Source of the DNA: Ixodes scapularis
Taxonomy: Eukaryota; Arthropoda; Arachnida; Ixodida; Ixodidae
Length of the DNA: 64,000 bases
Assembly (NCBI RefSeq): GCF_016920785.2
Contig: NW_024609846.1
Location: 105,576,831 to 105,640,830, forward strand
Direction: 5' to 3'
Shown here: positions 1 to 12,397 of the stretch, piece by piece
Numbering within the stretch: the first letter of the stretch is position 1
Layout of the letters: every line of letters begins with the position of its first letter
Made by a program: the position numbers and the translations under genes
The notes under the pieces: generated by a model
Told to the model about the DNA's origin: nothing
Seen by the model: the letters and a program-made list of their open reading frames with translations, nothing else
Database searches by the model: none

Positions 1-3000
1 AATTGCTGTCAGTGTTACACCCTTCAATCTACTCGCTGACAGCCCACATTTTGCTTCACCCTTAATCTAGATTTGACCGGAGCCCAGGGACACGCCCTCG
101 CCGTCACTGGATTGTGCCAGCGGTTTCGGTGAATCATTTCCTTTATTCATGCTCACCAAGGTACTCCAATGTTGCATGCAACTGCTGTCAGTGTTACACG
201 GTTCAATCTACTCGCTGATAGCCCACATTTTGCTTCACCATTAATCTAGATTTGACCGCAGCCCAGGGACACGAGCCCTCACCGTCACTGGATTGTGCCA
301 GCAGTTTCGGTCACACATTCCCTTCATTCGGTGCCCACCAAGGTACTCCAGTGTTGCATGCAATTGCTGTCAGTGTTACACCCTTCAATATACTCGCTGA
401 TAGCCCACATTTTGCTTCACCATTAGTCTAGATTTGACCGCAGCCCAGGGACACGAGCCCCCCCCCCAGTCACTGGATTGTGCAAGCGGTTTCGGTGACA
501 CATACCCTTCATTTGGTGCCCACCAAGGTACTCCAGTGTTGCACGCAACTGCCTGTCAGTGTTACACCCTTCAATCTACTCGCTTATAGCTTACATTTTG
601 CTTCACCATTAATCTAGATTTGACCGCAGCCCAGGGACACGCACCCTCTCCGTCACTGGATTGTGCCAGTAGTTTCGGTGACACATTCCCTCCATTCCGT
701 GCCCACCAAGGTACCCTGGTATTGCATGCAACTGCTGTCAGTGTTACACCCTTCAATCTACTCGCTGACAGCCCACATTTTGCTTCACGCTTAATCTAGA
801 TTTGACCGGAGCCCAGGGACACGCCCTCGCCGTCACTGGATTGTGCCAGCGGTTTCGGTGAATCATTTCCTTTATTCATGCTCACCAAGGTACTCCAATG
901 TTGCATGCACCTGCTGTCAGTGTTACACGGTTCAATCTACTCGCTGATAGCCCACATTTTGCTTCACCATTAATCTAGATTTGACCGCAGCCCAGGGACA
1001 CGAGCCCTCACCGTCACTGGATTGTGCCAGCAGTTTCGGTCACACATTCCCTTCATTCGGTGCCCACCAAGGTACTCCAGTGTTGCATGCAACTGCTGTC
1101 AGTGTTACACCCTTCAATCTACTCGCTTATAGCTCACATTTTGCTTCACCATTAATCTAGACTATACTGGAGCCCAGCGACACGCATCCTCTGTCACTGG
1201 ATTGTGCCAGCGGTTTCGGTGACATATTCCCTTCATTCCGTGCCGACCAAGGTACTCCAGTGTTGCATGCAACTACTGTCAGTGTTACACTCTTCAATCT
1301 ACTCGCTGATAGCCCATATTTTGCTTCACCATTAATCTAGATTTGACCGCAGCCCAGGGACACGCACCCTCCGTCACTGGATTGTGCCAGCGGTTTTGGT
1401 GACACATTCCCTTCATTCGGTGCCCACCAAGGTACGCCAGTGTTGCATGCAACTGCTGTCAGTGTTACACCCTTCAATCTACTTGCTGATAGCCCACATT
1501 TTGCTTCACCATTAGTCTAGATTTGACCGCAGCCCAGGGACACGAGCCCCCTCCGTCACTGGATTGTGCCAGCGGTTTCGGTGACACATACCCTTCATTT
1601 AGTGCCCACCAAGGTACTCCAGTGTTGCACGCAACTGCCTGTCAGTGTTACACCCTTCAATCTACTCGCTGATAGCCCACATTTTGCTTCACCATTAATC
1701 TAGATTTGACCGCAGCCCAGGGACACGCACCCTCTCCGTCACTGGATTGTACCAGTGGTTTCGGTGACACATTTCCTTCATTCGGTGCCCACCAAAGTAC
1801 TCCAGTGTTGCATGCAACTGCTGTCAGTTTTACACCCTTTAATCTACTCGCTGATAGCCCACATTTTGCTTCACCATTAGTTTAGATTTGACCGCAGCCC
1901 AGGGACATGACGCCTCTCCATCACTGGATTGTGCCAGCGGTTTCGGTGACACATTCCCTTCATTCGGTGCCCCCCAAGGTACACCAGTGTTGCATGCAAT
2001 TGCTGTCAGTGTTACACCCTTCAATATACTCGCTGATAGCCCACATTTTGCTTCACCATTAGTTTAGATTTGACCGCAGCCCAGGGACACGATCCCCCGT
2101 CCGTCACTGGATTGTGCCAGCGGTTTTGGTGACACATTCCCTTTATTCGGTGCACACCAAGGTGCTCCAGTGCTGCATGCAACTGCTGTCAGTGTTACAC
2201 ACTTCAATCTACTCGCTGATAGCCCACATTTTGCTTCACCATTAATCTACATTTGACCGGAGCCCAGGGACATGCACCCTCTCCGTCACTGGATTGTGCC
2301 AGCGGTTTCGGTGACACATTCCCTTCATTCGGTGCCCCCCAAGGTACACCAGTGTTGCATGCAATTGTTGTCAGTGTTACACCCTTCAATATACTCGCTG
2401 ATAGCCCACATTTTGCTTCACCATTAGTCTAGATTTGACCGCAGCCCAGGGACACGAGCCCTCTTCATCACTGGATTGTGCCAACGGTTTCAGTGACACA
2501 TTCCCTTCATTCGGTGCCAACCAAGGTACTCCAGTGTTGCATGCAATTGCTGTCAGTGTTACGCCCTTCCACTCCACTTGCTGATAGCCTACATTTTGCT
2601 TCACCATTAATCTAGATTAGATTGCAGCCTAGGGACACGCACCCTCTACGTCACTAGATTGTGCCAGCGGTTTCGGTGACACATTCCCTTCATTTGGTGC
2701 CTACCAAGGTATTCCAGTGTTCCATGCAACTGCAGTCAGTGTTGCACCCTTCAATTTACTCGCTGATAGCCCACATTTTGCTTCACCATTAATCTAGATT
2801 TGGCCGGAGCCCAGGGACACGCACCCTCTCCGTCACTGGATTGTGCCAGCGGTTTCGGTGAATCATTTCCTTTATTCAGTGCTCACCAAGGTACTCCAGT
2901 GTTGCATGCAACTGCTGTCAGTGTTACACCTTTCAATCTACTCGCTGATAGCCCACATTTCGCTTCACCATTAATCTAGATTTGACCGCAGCCCAGGGAC

Positions 3001-6000
3001 ACGAGCCCTCACCGTCACTGGATCGTGCCAGCGGTTTCGGTGAATCATTTCCTTTATTCAGTGCTCACCAAGGTACTCCAGTGTTGCATGCAACTGCTGT
3101 CAGTGTTACACCTTTCAATCTACTCGCTGATAGCCCACATTTTGCTTCACCATTAATCTAGATTTGACCGCAGCCCAGGAAAACGAGCCCTCAACGTCAC
3201 TGGATTGTGCCAGCGGTTTCGGTGACACATTCCCTTCATTCGGTGCCCACCTAGGTACTCCAGTGTTGCATGCAACTGCTGTCAGTGTTACACCCTTCAA
3301 TCTACTCGCTTATAGCTCACATTTTGCTTCACCATTAATCTAGATTTCACCGGAGCCCAGGGACACGCACCCTCCGTCACTGGATTGTTTCAGCGGTTTT
3401 GGTGACACATTCCCTTCATTCGGTGCCCACCAAGGTACGCCAGTGTTGCATGCAACTGCTGTCAGTGTTACACCCTTCAATCTACTTGCTATAGCCCACA
3501 TTTTGCTTCACCATTAGTCTAGATTTGACCGCAGCCCAGGGACACGAGCCCTTTCAGTCACTGGATTGTGCCAGCGGTCTCGGTGACACATTCCCTTCAT
3601 TCGGTGCTTACCAAGGTACTCCAGTGTTGCGTGCAATTGCTGTAAATGTTACACCCTTCCAACTCACTTGCTGATAGCCCACATTTTGCTTCACCATTAA
3701 TCTAGATTTGACCGCAGCCCAGGGTCACGAGCCCTCTCCGTCACTGGATTGTGCCAGCGGTTTCAGTGACACATTCCATTCATTCGGTGCCCACCAAGGT
3801 ACTCCAGTGTTGCATGCAACTGCTGTCAGTTTTACACCCTTTAATCTACTCGCTGATAGCCCACATTTTGCTTCACCATTAATCTAGATTTGACTGCAGC
3901 CCAGGGACACGACGCCTCTCCATCACTGGATTGTGCCAGTGGTTTCGTTGACACATTCCCTTCATTCGGTGCCCACCAAGGTACTCCAGTGTTGCACGCA
4001 ATTGCTGTCAGTGTTACACCCTTCAATCTACTCGCTGACAGCCCACATTTTGCTTCACCATTAGTCTAGATTTGACCGGAGCCCAGGGACACGCAACCCC
4101 TCCGTCATTGGATTGTGCCAGCGGTTTTGGTTACACATTCCCTTCATTCGGTGCCCACCAAGGTACTCCAGTGTTCCATGCAATTGCTGTCAGTGTTACA
4201 CCCTTCAATCCACTCGCTGATAGCCCACATTTTGCTTCACCGTTAATCTAGATTTGACCGGAGCCCAGGGACACGCACCCTCTCCGTCACTGGATTGTGC
4301 CAGCGGTTTCGGTGACACATTCCCTTCATTCGGTGCCCACCAAGGTACTCCAGTGTTGCACGCAATTGCTGTCAGTGTTACACCCTTCCAATCCACTTGC
4401 CGATAGCCCACATTTTGCTTCACCAGCAATCTAGATTTGACCGCAGCCCAAGGACACGCACCCTCTCCGTCACTGGATTGTGCCAGCGGTTTCAGTGACA
4501 CATTCCCTTCATTTGGTGCCCACCAAGGTACTGCAGTCTTGCACGCAATTGCTGTCAGTGTTACACCCTTCCAATCCACTTGCTGATAGCCCATATTTTG
4601 CTTCACCATTAATCTAGATTTGACCGGAGCCCAGGAACACGCACCTTCTCCGTCACTGGATTGTGCCAGCGGTTTCGGTGAATCATTTCCTTCATTCATT
4701 GCTCACCAAGGTACTCCAGTGTTGCATGCAACTCCTGTCAGTGTTACACTTTTCAATCTACTCGCTGATAGCCCACATTTTGCTTCACCATTAATCTAGA
4801 TTTGACCGCAGCCCAGGGACACGAGCCCTCACCGTCACTGGATTGTGCCAGCGGTTTCGGTGACACATTCCCTTCATTCGGTGCCCACCAAGGTACTCCA
4901 GTGTTGCATGCAACTGCTGTCAGTGTTACACCCTTCAATCTACTCGCTCATAGCTCACATTTTGCTTCACCATTAATCTAGATTTCACCGGAGCCCAGCG
5001 ACACGCATCCTCTCTGTCACTGGATTGTGCCAGCGGTTTCGGTGACATATACCCTTCATTCGGTGCCGACCAAGGTACTCCAGTGTTGCATGCAACTACT
5101 GTCAGTGTTACACTCTTCAATCTAGTCGCTGATAGCACATATTTTGCTTCACCATTAATCTAGATTTGACCGCGGCCCAGGGACACGAGCCCTCTTCGTC
5201 ACTGGATTGTGCCAGGGGTTTCGGTGACACATTCCCTTCATTCGGTGCCCACCAAAGTTCTCCAGTGTTGCATGCAATTGCTGTCAGTGTTACACCCTTC
5301 AATCTACTCGCTGATAGCCCACATTTTGCTTCACCATTAATCTAGATTTGACCGGAGACCAGGGACACGCACCCTCGCCGTCACTGGATTGTGCCAGCGG
5401 TTTCGGTGACACATTCCCTTTATTCGGTGCCCACCAAGGTACCCCAGTGTTGCATGTAATGGCTGTCAGTGTTACACCCTTCAATCTACTCGCTGATAGC
5501 CCACATTTTGCTTCACCATTAATCTAGATTTGACCGCAGCCCAGGGACACGAGCCCTCTCTCACTGGATTGTGCCAGCGGTTTCAGTGACACATTCCCTT
5601 CATTCGGTGCCCACCAAGGTACTCCAGTGTTGCAAGCAATTGCTGTCAGTGTTACACCCTTCCAATCCACTTGCTGATAGCCCACATTTTGCTTCACCAT
5701 TAATCTAGATTTGACTGCATCCCAGGGACACGCACCCCCTCCGTCACTGGATTGTGCCAGCGATTACGGTGACACATTCCCTTCATTTGGTGCCTACGAA
5801 GGTATTCCAGTGTTGCATGCAACTGCAGTCAGTGTTGCACCCTTCAATCTACTCGCTGATAGCCCATATTTTGCTTCAACATTAATCTAGATTTGACCGC
5901 AGCCCTGGGATACGAGCCCTCCCTGTCCCTGGATTGTGCCAGCGGTTTCGGTGCCGCATTGCCTTCATTCAGTGCCCACCAAGGTACTCCAGAGTTGCAC

Positions 6001-6532
6001 GCAATTGCTGTCAGTGTTACATCCTTCAATCTACTCGCTGATAGCCCACATTTTGCTTCACCATTAATCTAGATTTGACCGGAGCCCAGGGACACGTGCC
6101 CTCTCCATCACTGGATTGTGCCAGTGGTTTCGTTGACACATTCCCTTTATTCGGTGCCCACCAAGGTACTCCAGTGTTCCATGCAACTGCTGTCAGAGTT
6201 AAACCCTTCATTCTACTCACTGATAGCCCACATTTTGCTTCACCATTAATCTAGATTTGACCGGAGCCCAGGGACACGCACCCTCTCCGTCACTGGATTG
6301 TGCCAGCGGTTTCGGTGACACATTCCCTTCATTCGGTGCCCACCAAGGTACTCCAGTGTTGCATGCAATTGCTGCCAGTGTTACACCCTTCCAATCCACT
6401 TGCTGATAGCCCACATTTTGCGTCACCATTAATCTAGATTTCACCGGAGCCCAGGGACATGCACCCTCTCCGTCACTGGATTGTGCCAGCGGTTTCGGTG
6501 ACACATTCCCCTCATTCGGTGCCCACCAAGGT
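1..6532. repeat. ~182-bp tandem satellite array, left part
   Basis: About 36 head-to-tail copies of a ~182-bp monomer fill this stretch; landmarks such as GCTGTCAGTGTTACACC, TAGCCCACATTTTGCTTCAC, CACTGGATTGTGCCAGCGG and TGCCCACCAAGGTACTCCAG recur every ~182 bp. Monomers differ by scattered substitutions and small indels. Some variants recur at multiples of the monomer (positions 5 and 733, four monomers apart; 1826 and 3828, eleven apart), which hints at higher-order organisation. Each monomer happens to be open in one minus frame, but the reading begins at TTG rather than ATG and 182 is not divisible by three, so I do not call genes. The role (heterochromatic or centromeric) is unknown from sequence. 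The array is cut at 6532 by a LINE and resumes at 12398. Confidence 0.97.
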
Positions 6533-6650
6533 GATGATGATGATGATTGGGGTTTAATGGCGCAAGAGCGACTTTGGCTATATTGCGCCAGACAAAATTA
6601 CTTAAGACGGCTATACTAGGAAAGAGATATTAAAGTTTTCATGGCAAAAG

Positions 6651-9600
6651 TTACAGCTGATGTATATATCCGGTCTTTTTAAGATAGCCAAAAACACGGT
6701 TAAAGGGCACTAAAGGATGATCACCAAGCAAAAACATAGGATGAAATGGAAGGTGATCTCTAAAAAGTTCAGCAAAACTTTGTCGGCGATGTTGGTGATG
6801 AAATTTACAATGCCATAAAATGTGAAAAACTGTCAGTACTTCTCCACAATGAGCACAGAGCTTTTCGTCTTCGCCACAAAGAAGATGTAGATGAGTCAGG
6901 CGTGAATGGCCAATCCTCAGGCGGCATAATAAAACCTCCAGTCGACGTTCCTTATGGAATGAGCTCTCCCACAGAGCCAAGATGGGCTTAATGACATGAA
7001 GTTTATTGTTACACTCCGCGTCCCACTCGGACTGCCATGCCTTCAAAAGTGATTTCTTCCAAAGGGGCCTAAGGTCCTGATAGGGTAACCCAAGAGATGT
7101 TGCCGAGTCCTTTGCACCTGCAGCCAGTTTATCTGCTTGCTCATTGCCTGGAATTCCGACATGACTGGGCACCCAGCAGAATATCATGGTGTGTCCGAGT
7201 TTGAGAGCCCGGTTTCTTTTTAAACCGTATATGTAGTACAAGAAGGTTCTTTGTGGGAAGTCTAGAAGAGACAGCCTGTATCACGCTTTGTGAATCAACA
7301 AAAAGGATAGCCTTTAATATTTTGTTACTCATGATATGTTCAATGGCTAGAGAGACACCATAAAGCTCTGCAGAGAAAATGCTTGCCATACCATCCATTC
7401 GCAAAGCTTTATTAAAGGAACCAGAATATACGGCACAACCAACAAAAGATGAAGATTTCGACCCATCAGTATAGAATTCAGTATAATCTCTATATGTCTC
7501 CTGCAACGACTGAAACTCCTGCTGCAGGGCTTGAGTGGAAATAGCTTGTTTATCATACTTTGTGAGCGACCAGTCGCAGAAAATCGGCAATTCGTCCCAC
7601 GGAGAAACTTTTTCTTTGTGCTTTAGTATGACTGCATCATTCAGTGGAAACTGGAGGGAGGCACAAAGGCTTTGAATGCGGAAGTTAATAGGACGCACGA
7701 TACGTGGCTTGTTTTCAAAAAGTTGAGAGAATCGACAGGTACGGATGGTAGTGTAAGATGGATGTTGCGGGTCAGAATAGACCCTGCAAGCATAAGAAAG
7801 GCTAAGGTACTGTCTACGCTTCTCGAGAGACATCTCAAAGGTTTCTGCATACAAACTCAACACAGGTGATGTGCGAAAAGCACCTGTAGCCAGTCGGAGC
7901 CCCAGGTGATGAACCGGATCCAGCATCTTTAGTGTAGATGGACGTGCAGATCCATACACAATTGCACCATAGTCGAGGCGAGACCGAACTAAGGAATTGT
8001 AGAGTCGCAGGAGGCAGCGCCTGTCGGACCCCCATGAGTTGTGGGACAACACCTTGAGAATGTTTGATGATTTTAAGCATTTGCGCTTCAATTCCTTCAA
8101 ATGAGGTACAAAAGTGAGCTTCTTGTCAAGAATTATGCCCTGAAATTTGTGTTCCTGGCGAACAGGTATGTCAATGTGGTTTAAATGCAAAGAAGGATCA
8201 AGGGACAATCCCCGGCGGAGCGAAAAGGGAACGCAGACAGTTTTTTCGGGGGAAAGGTGAAACCGTTTTCATCTGCCCATTTGCTCATCCTATTGACTGT
8301 AAGTTGTAGTTGTCGTTCACAGCTGGAGAGGTTGCAAGAAGAAACGGAGATCTGCACATCATCCACATACAATGAGTAAAACACAGACGGTGGTATCACA
8401 CTTGCAAGACTGTTAATTTTTACAGCAAACAGAGTAACACTTAAAACTCCTCCCTGAGGGACTCCATTTTCCTGGGGGAACACATCGGACAGTGTAGAAC
8501 CCAAGCGCACCTGAAAAGTCCGGTCGCTTAAAAAATTCTGTATACACTGGAGCATGCGGCCTCGTACCCCATAGTTGTGCAGATCCCGAAGAATTCCATA
8601 CCTCCATGTGGTATCATAGGCCTTTTGCAGATCGAAGAATACCGAGACACAATGCTGCCGATGTACAAATGCCTCACGGATAAAAGTCTCCAAACGAACC
8701 AAATGGTCTGTGGTTGATCGTCCCTCCCGAAATCCACACTGATTAATGTCCAAAATATTTTCTTCCTCCAGAAAATAGACTAGACGCCGGTTGATGAGCC
8801 TTTCATAAGTCTTCCCAAGTGAGCGCAATCGGACGGTAGCTCGCTGGAAGAGAGGGGTCTTTACCAGGCTTCAGAAGAGGAATAATGTGGGCGCTTTTCC
8901 AACATCGAGGGAAAGCAGCTACTTTCCATAGATGATTAAAAAACATAAGCAAATAACTTAATGATGCTGGGGACAAGTGCCTCAGCATTTCGTAATGAAT
9001 CCTGTCTGGACCCGGTGCAGACTGCTTTCTTACACCCAGCGCCACTTCCAGTTCGCACATACTGAACGGTCTATTGTAAGCTGCCCTGTCATATCCTGAC
9101 ATCGAGATTGATTGCTTTTCAGCAGTAGACTGAAACTTCTTAAACTTTACACTAAAGTTGGAAGAACTAGATATATGTTGGAAGTGCATACCAAGAACAT
9201 TTGCCTGATCTTTGAGAGATACGGCAGGCAAGGGAAAAAGTGGGATTCGGAAAGGTTGATAGTCCCCTCGGACTTTTCGCAGGCGGTCCCACACTTCCTT
9301 CGCTGGAACAAGGCTATTTATAGAAGAGGCATATTTGGTCCACCTTTTAGCCTGTTTTCGTGTCCGATTCGCCTTAGCCCTACTTTTCTTGAATGCAATT
9401 AGGTTTTGATTGGTAGGGTACCGACGAAAAACTCCCCAGGCTTTATTCTGATCCTTGCCAGTGGTTGTGCACTCCTTAGTCCACCAAGGTTTGCACCTCT
9501 TAGGAAGATGTCCAGATGTTTGAGGAATAGAATTCGAAGCCGCACCAATTATACATTCAGTGACATAAACTGTCGCATTGTCAGGGCTCATAGTACGAAG

Positions 9601-10351
9601 CAAAGATGGATCAATCACAGCCTCTAATTCAAAAATAGACCAGTCGGTATTCTCCAACTTCCACCTCGGAAGGCGAGTCGGAATCGATGGAATCGGTTTA
9701 GCGCTTTCTAAAACAATTGGAAAATGATCGCTGCCAAAAGGATTGTTTAAAACTTGCCATGAAAAACATGGAAGTAACGATGGTGACGATAAGGACAAAT
9801 CAATAGCTGTAAAAGTGTTATGGGCGGCACTAAAATGTTGCTTCTTTTTGGCTCAAAAGACATAACCCGGATGATAATAAAAGTCGCTCAATGACTCCAC
9901 CACGAGAGTCCTGTCGAGGACTACCCCACAGGGGGTGGTGGGAATTAAAATCGCCAAGAATTAAAAAAGGCTCGGGCAGCTGGCCGACGAGTCCCTGAAG
10001 TTCTTGCAAATGCAGCGGAGTGTTGGGTGGCAAGTAGAGCGATACAAGGGTAATGAGGCGGTCAAGAAGAATTCGAACTGCAACTGCCTCAAGTGGAGTC
10101 TGTAGAGGGACTGGAGCACAGGCAACTCCACTCTGCACTACCACTGCTACACTACCCGAAGGGTTTGATGAAATGCGGTCCTTTCGGAAAACCTGATGAC
10201 GATGTAGCACTTCTCTGTCGGTATCACTCAGATAAGTCTCCTGTAGGCACAAGGCCACAGGACGGAGCTCATCAAGAAAAAAATGTATGTCATCAATGTA
10301 ACGAAAAAGGCCGCGACAATTCCACTGCATAATGCTAAAATTGTGGACCAT
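6651..10351 (-). pseudogene. LINE-1 ORF2 (EN-RT-RNase H), frameshifted
   Basis: The ORF2 polyprotein is present over its full length but in five frame pieces: 10351-9830 (endonuclease, with QWNCRG, CLQET and GDFNSHHPLWG), 9798-8803 (end of endonuclease with GSDHFPI, linker, start of RT), 8828-8181 (RT with GFREGRSTTDHL, FFDLQKAYDT, GVPQGGVLS and catalytic YVDD), 8208-7141 (thumb and start of RNase H with FYTDGSK) and 7241-6651 (WVPSHVGIPGNEQAD and the C-terminal CX2CX7HX4C finger). The breaks lie near 9832, 8820, 8230 and 7210; the first is a loss of two T in a T run relative to LINE-2. Catalytic residues survive, so decay is recent. It would nick DNA and reverse transcribe LINE RNA if intact. 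Confidence 0.93.
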
Positions 10352-10409
10352 TGTAACGTTTATAATAAAAAATAAAATTGAAAATAACTTTCAAGAGTAA
10401 GCAAATTTT

Positions 10410-11915
10410 TTACGACTTAAAATCTATCTTTACACGCGGAGCATTTTTCTTTTTGGAGGTGTCATTCGGCCTGCCCGTGGTGCCACCGGAGGCCGGAAGT
10501 AGAGATTCGGAGCTCGAGTGGGGTCTGTCCTCGTCGGACCTTGACCCACTCTCGTCCATTGGCTCAGCTGGAGCCAAAAGGGGCTCCTCCTTGGAGGCCT
10601 GTAGCCTCGACGGCTCCCCCGGTTTCCGAGATCCACCAGGGGCAGAGGGACCAAGTCCCCGACCTCGTGGTGGCTGGAACGGAGAAGCAGGGGGTGCAGA
10701 ACCCTGTGCAGGGAACGCAGACCCCTGTGCTCGGGTGGATCCCCACGGACCGGCATCCACCCTGTCATCTCGAGGTAGAGCAGTGTGGACTGCTCCAGAG
10801 GTGCCTTTCTTCTGCGACGGGGTGGTCTCCGTCTGCTCGGATAATAAATCCGAACCTTTCGCACGGCTGGGGAGGGCACCTGCCCGGGCAGCTGAGATAG
10901 CGCGCCCTGGGAGTTGCACCTTTAGTTTGGGACCAGAGGACTTAAGTGGTTGAGCAAGGTCCCCATAAGACACTTGCGTTCCCACAGACGCCATAGGTGG
11001 TGCAGGTCCCCGGCGCACCACCTCGGCAAAAGAGCCTCTCTGAAAACCCAAGAGGCGACGTTTTGCTTCGGGATAGGAGATGTTTTCCTTCACCTTCAGC
11101 GTCAGAATTTCCTTTTTTCTTTTGAAATGTTCACATGACCTAGAATACGCAGGGTGCTTGCCTTTACAATTTACACATTTCATGTCTTCATGACAGTCGT
11201 CAGCGTTGTGCTCGGAGCTACCACACCTGGCACTTTGGGCACGGCCACGGCATGACCGCGAGCCGTGCCCAAAGCGCTGACAACGGAAACAACGGACAGG
11301 GTTAGGTATGTAAGGCCGTACCCTACAATTCAAGTACCTCGCTTTCACGGAAGAAGGCAGGCTGTTGAGCTCAAAGGTAAGGACCAAGTGTCGCGTAGGA
11401 AGTTCTTTGTCATCCCTACGGATGGTGATGCGCTTTACAGCAACAACACCCTGGCTCCGCATGCCTTCAAGAATCTCTTCCTCCTGACTCTCCATCAGGT
11501 CATCCTCAGATATAACACCACGAATGGTGTTGAGCGTACGGTGTGCAGAGACGCTTACTTTCGTGTCAAGGATATGGTTGAGGCAGAGCAACGCTGCTGC
11601 CTGATTTTTCTCAAATACTTCTACCAAAAGGTCTCTAGAAAAAGTCTTTTTTGCATTAAACTTTTCCCCTACCAAGTCTTTATAGACCTTAGCCACAAGG
11701 AAAGGGGAGAGTTTTGACATCGATTTCGTCTCAACTTCGGAATGTATAATGAAAAACTTTGTGACGTAGTCAGTGTTGTTCTTGTCCAAAAGTGGTAGAT
11801 ATGCATCGGTGCGGACCCTTTTGGGGGCCCGATCAGAAGGTTTAAGCTTGGAACCCATATGAAGGGGGAGGGTTTTCGAAAACTGTGGTGCACCGTTCAC
11901 CACCGAGCCCAACAA
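10410..11915 (-). CDS. LINE-1 ORF1, gag-like RNA-binding protein
   Basis: An uninterrupted 501-aa frame encoding the nucleic-acid-binding ORF1 protein that coats LINE RNA. The N-terminal third matches the LINE-2 and LINE-3 ORF1 proteins (MLGSVV start, PHRTLNTI.GVISEDDL motif). Zinc knuckles follow: CFRCQRFGHGSRSC is a canonical CX2CX4HX4C; the second has lost its first cysteine (SARCGSSEHNADDC, where LINE-2 reads CAKC); the third is CVNCKGKHPAYSRSC. The C-terminal ~200 residues are rich in Pro, Ser, Gly and Arg and look disordered. It lies 58 bp upstream of ORF2, as in LINE-2. The start is the ATG shared with the other two copies. The plus-strand frames over this stretch are shadows. Confidence 0.9.
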   Translation of the reverse strand: MLGSVVNGAPQFSKTLPLHMGSKLKPSDRAPKRVRTDAYLPLLDKNNTDYVTKFFIIHSEVETKSMSKLSPFLVAKVYKDLVGEKFNAKKTFSRDLLVEVFEKNQAAALLCLNHILDTKVSVSAHRTLNTIRGVISEDDLMESQEEEILEGMRSQGVVAVKRITIRRDDKELPTRHLVLTFELNSLPSSVKARYLNCRVRPYIPNPVRCFRCQRFGHGSRSCRGRAQSARCGSSEHNADDCHEDMKCVNCKGKHPAYSRSCEHFKRKKEILTLKVKENISYPEAKRRLLGFQRGSFAEVVRRGPAPPMASVGTQVSYGDLAQPLKSSGPKLKVQLPGRAISAARAGALPSRAKGSDLLSEQTETTPSQKKGTSGAVHTALPRDDRVDAGPWGSTRAQGSAFPAQGSAPPASPFQPPRGRGLGPSAPGGSRKPGEPSRLQASKEEPLLAPAEPMDESGSRSDEDRPHSSSESLLPASGGTTGRPNDTSKKKNAPRVKIDFKS

Positions 11916-12397
11916 GGGAATAGGTAACGCTCCATAACAAGGGCTTGGCTGAAGACGTTACTCTATTAGTGCTGCCCAGTCTCTATAACCAAGTGTGGTG
12001 CAAGACAAGAGAATCTATTGCCACCCAAGGTTAGCCCTTGCCGCCAAAGGAGTTGAAAAGGAAAGAAGAGAAATGAGAAGAGTGAAAAGAAGGAGAAGAC
12101 AAAGGTGAAAGAAGGGAGGGGATAGTAGAAGGAGTGGCGACTAGACTGAATCATCCTGGCCGGGCCTTACCAGGACTCCCGTCTATGAGAAGCAGGGGCC
12201 GAAGTGGTGTATTGCCTCGCCCGGGGGGCCCCGGAGGGTCCAAACCTACCCCGGGCTCGGCTCAACCACCAGGATGCCCTTTTCCCCAGACGCGGGAAAG
12301 CCACGCACAGCCAGACGTGGGCGGGCAAACCCGCATGGCTCGGGGTCCGTGGAGACGCCTCTCCAAACACCTGCTTTCACAGGTGCCCCCTGCGGGG
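11916..12397 (-). promoter_or_regulatory. LINE-1 5' UTR with tandem stem-loops
   Basis: A 482-bp leader upstream of ORF1. Its first bases on the minus strand fold into consecutive short hairpins: CCCC-GCA-GGGG, CACCTG-TGAAAG-CAGGTG, GGAGA...TCTCC and a GCGGG/CCCGC stem near 12321-12334. The same 5' end occurs in LINE-2 and LINE-3, so it is the true element start. I-clade elements usually carry an internal promoter here; I see no TATA box. A self-cleaving ribozyme or translation-control structure is possible but not shown. Confidence 0.7.

Larger units (their letters stand above)
6533..12397 (-). mobile_element. LINE-1: full-length I-clade non-LTR retrotransposon
   Basis: A 5.87-kb element on the minus strand with a structured 5' leader, ORF1 (gag-like), ORF2 (endonuclease, reverse transcriptase, RNase H) and a 3' tail of CAT triplets (GATGATGATGATGAT on the plus strand at 6533). 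The 12-bp flank GCCCACCAAGGT is present at 6521-6532 and again at 12398-12409, a target-site duplication within one satellite monomer; the satellite is in register on both sides. The RNase H domain after RT and a gag-like ORF1 with three zinc knuckles are typical of the I clade. The length, tail and duplication show a complete, TPRT-style insertion. ORF2 is broken, so this copy is not autonomous. Confidence 0.95.

Noticed and set aside
571..6504. Many ~61-aa minus-strand frames with a shared sequence (KGVTLTA...KQNVGYQ)
   Set aside because: They are the same satellite monomer read repeatedly. They begin at TTG, the period of 182 is not a multiple of three, and variation does not favour silent sites as far as I can see.
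1..6532. CRISPR-like array
   Set aside because: Repeats are contiguous 182-bp monomers without unique spacers, in a eukaryotic context.
10378..10953. 191-aa plus-strand frame
   Set aside because: It is antisense to the Pro/Ser-rich end of LINE-1 ORF1 and has no motif.
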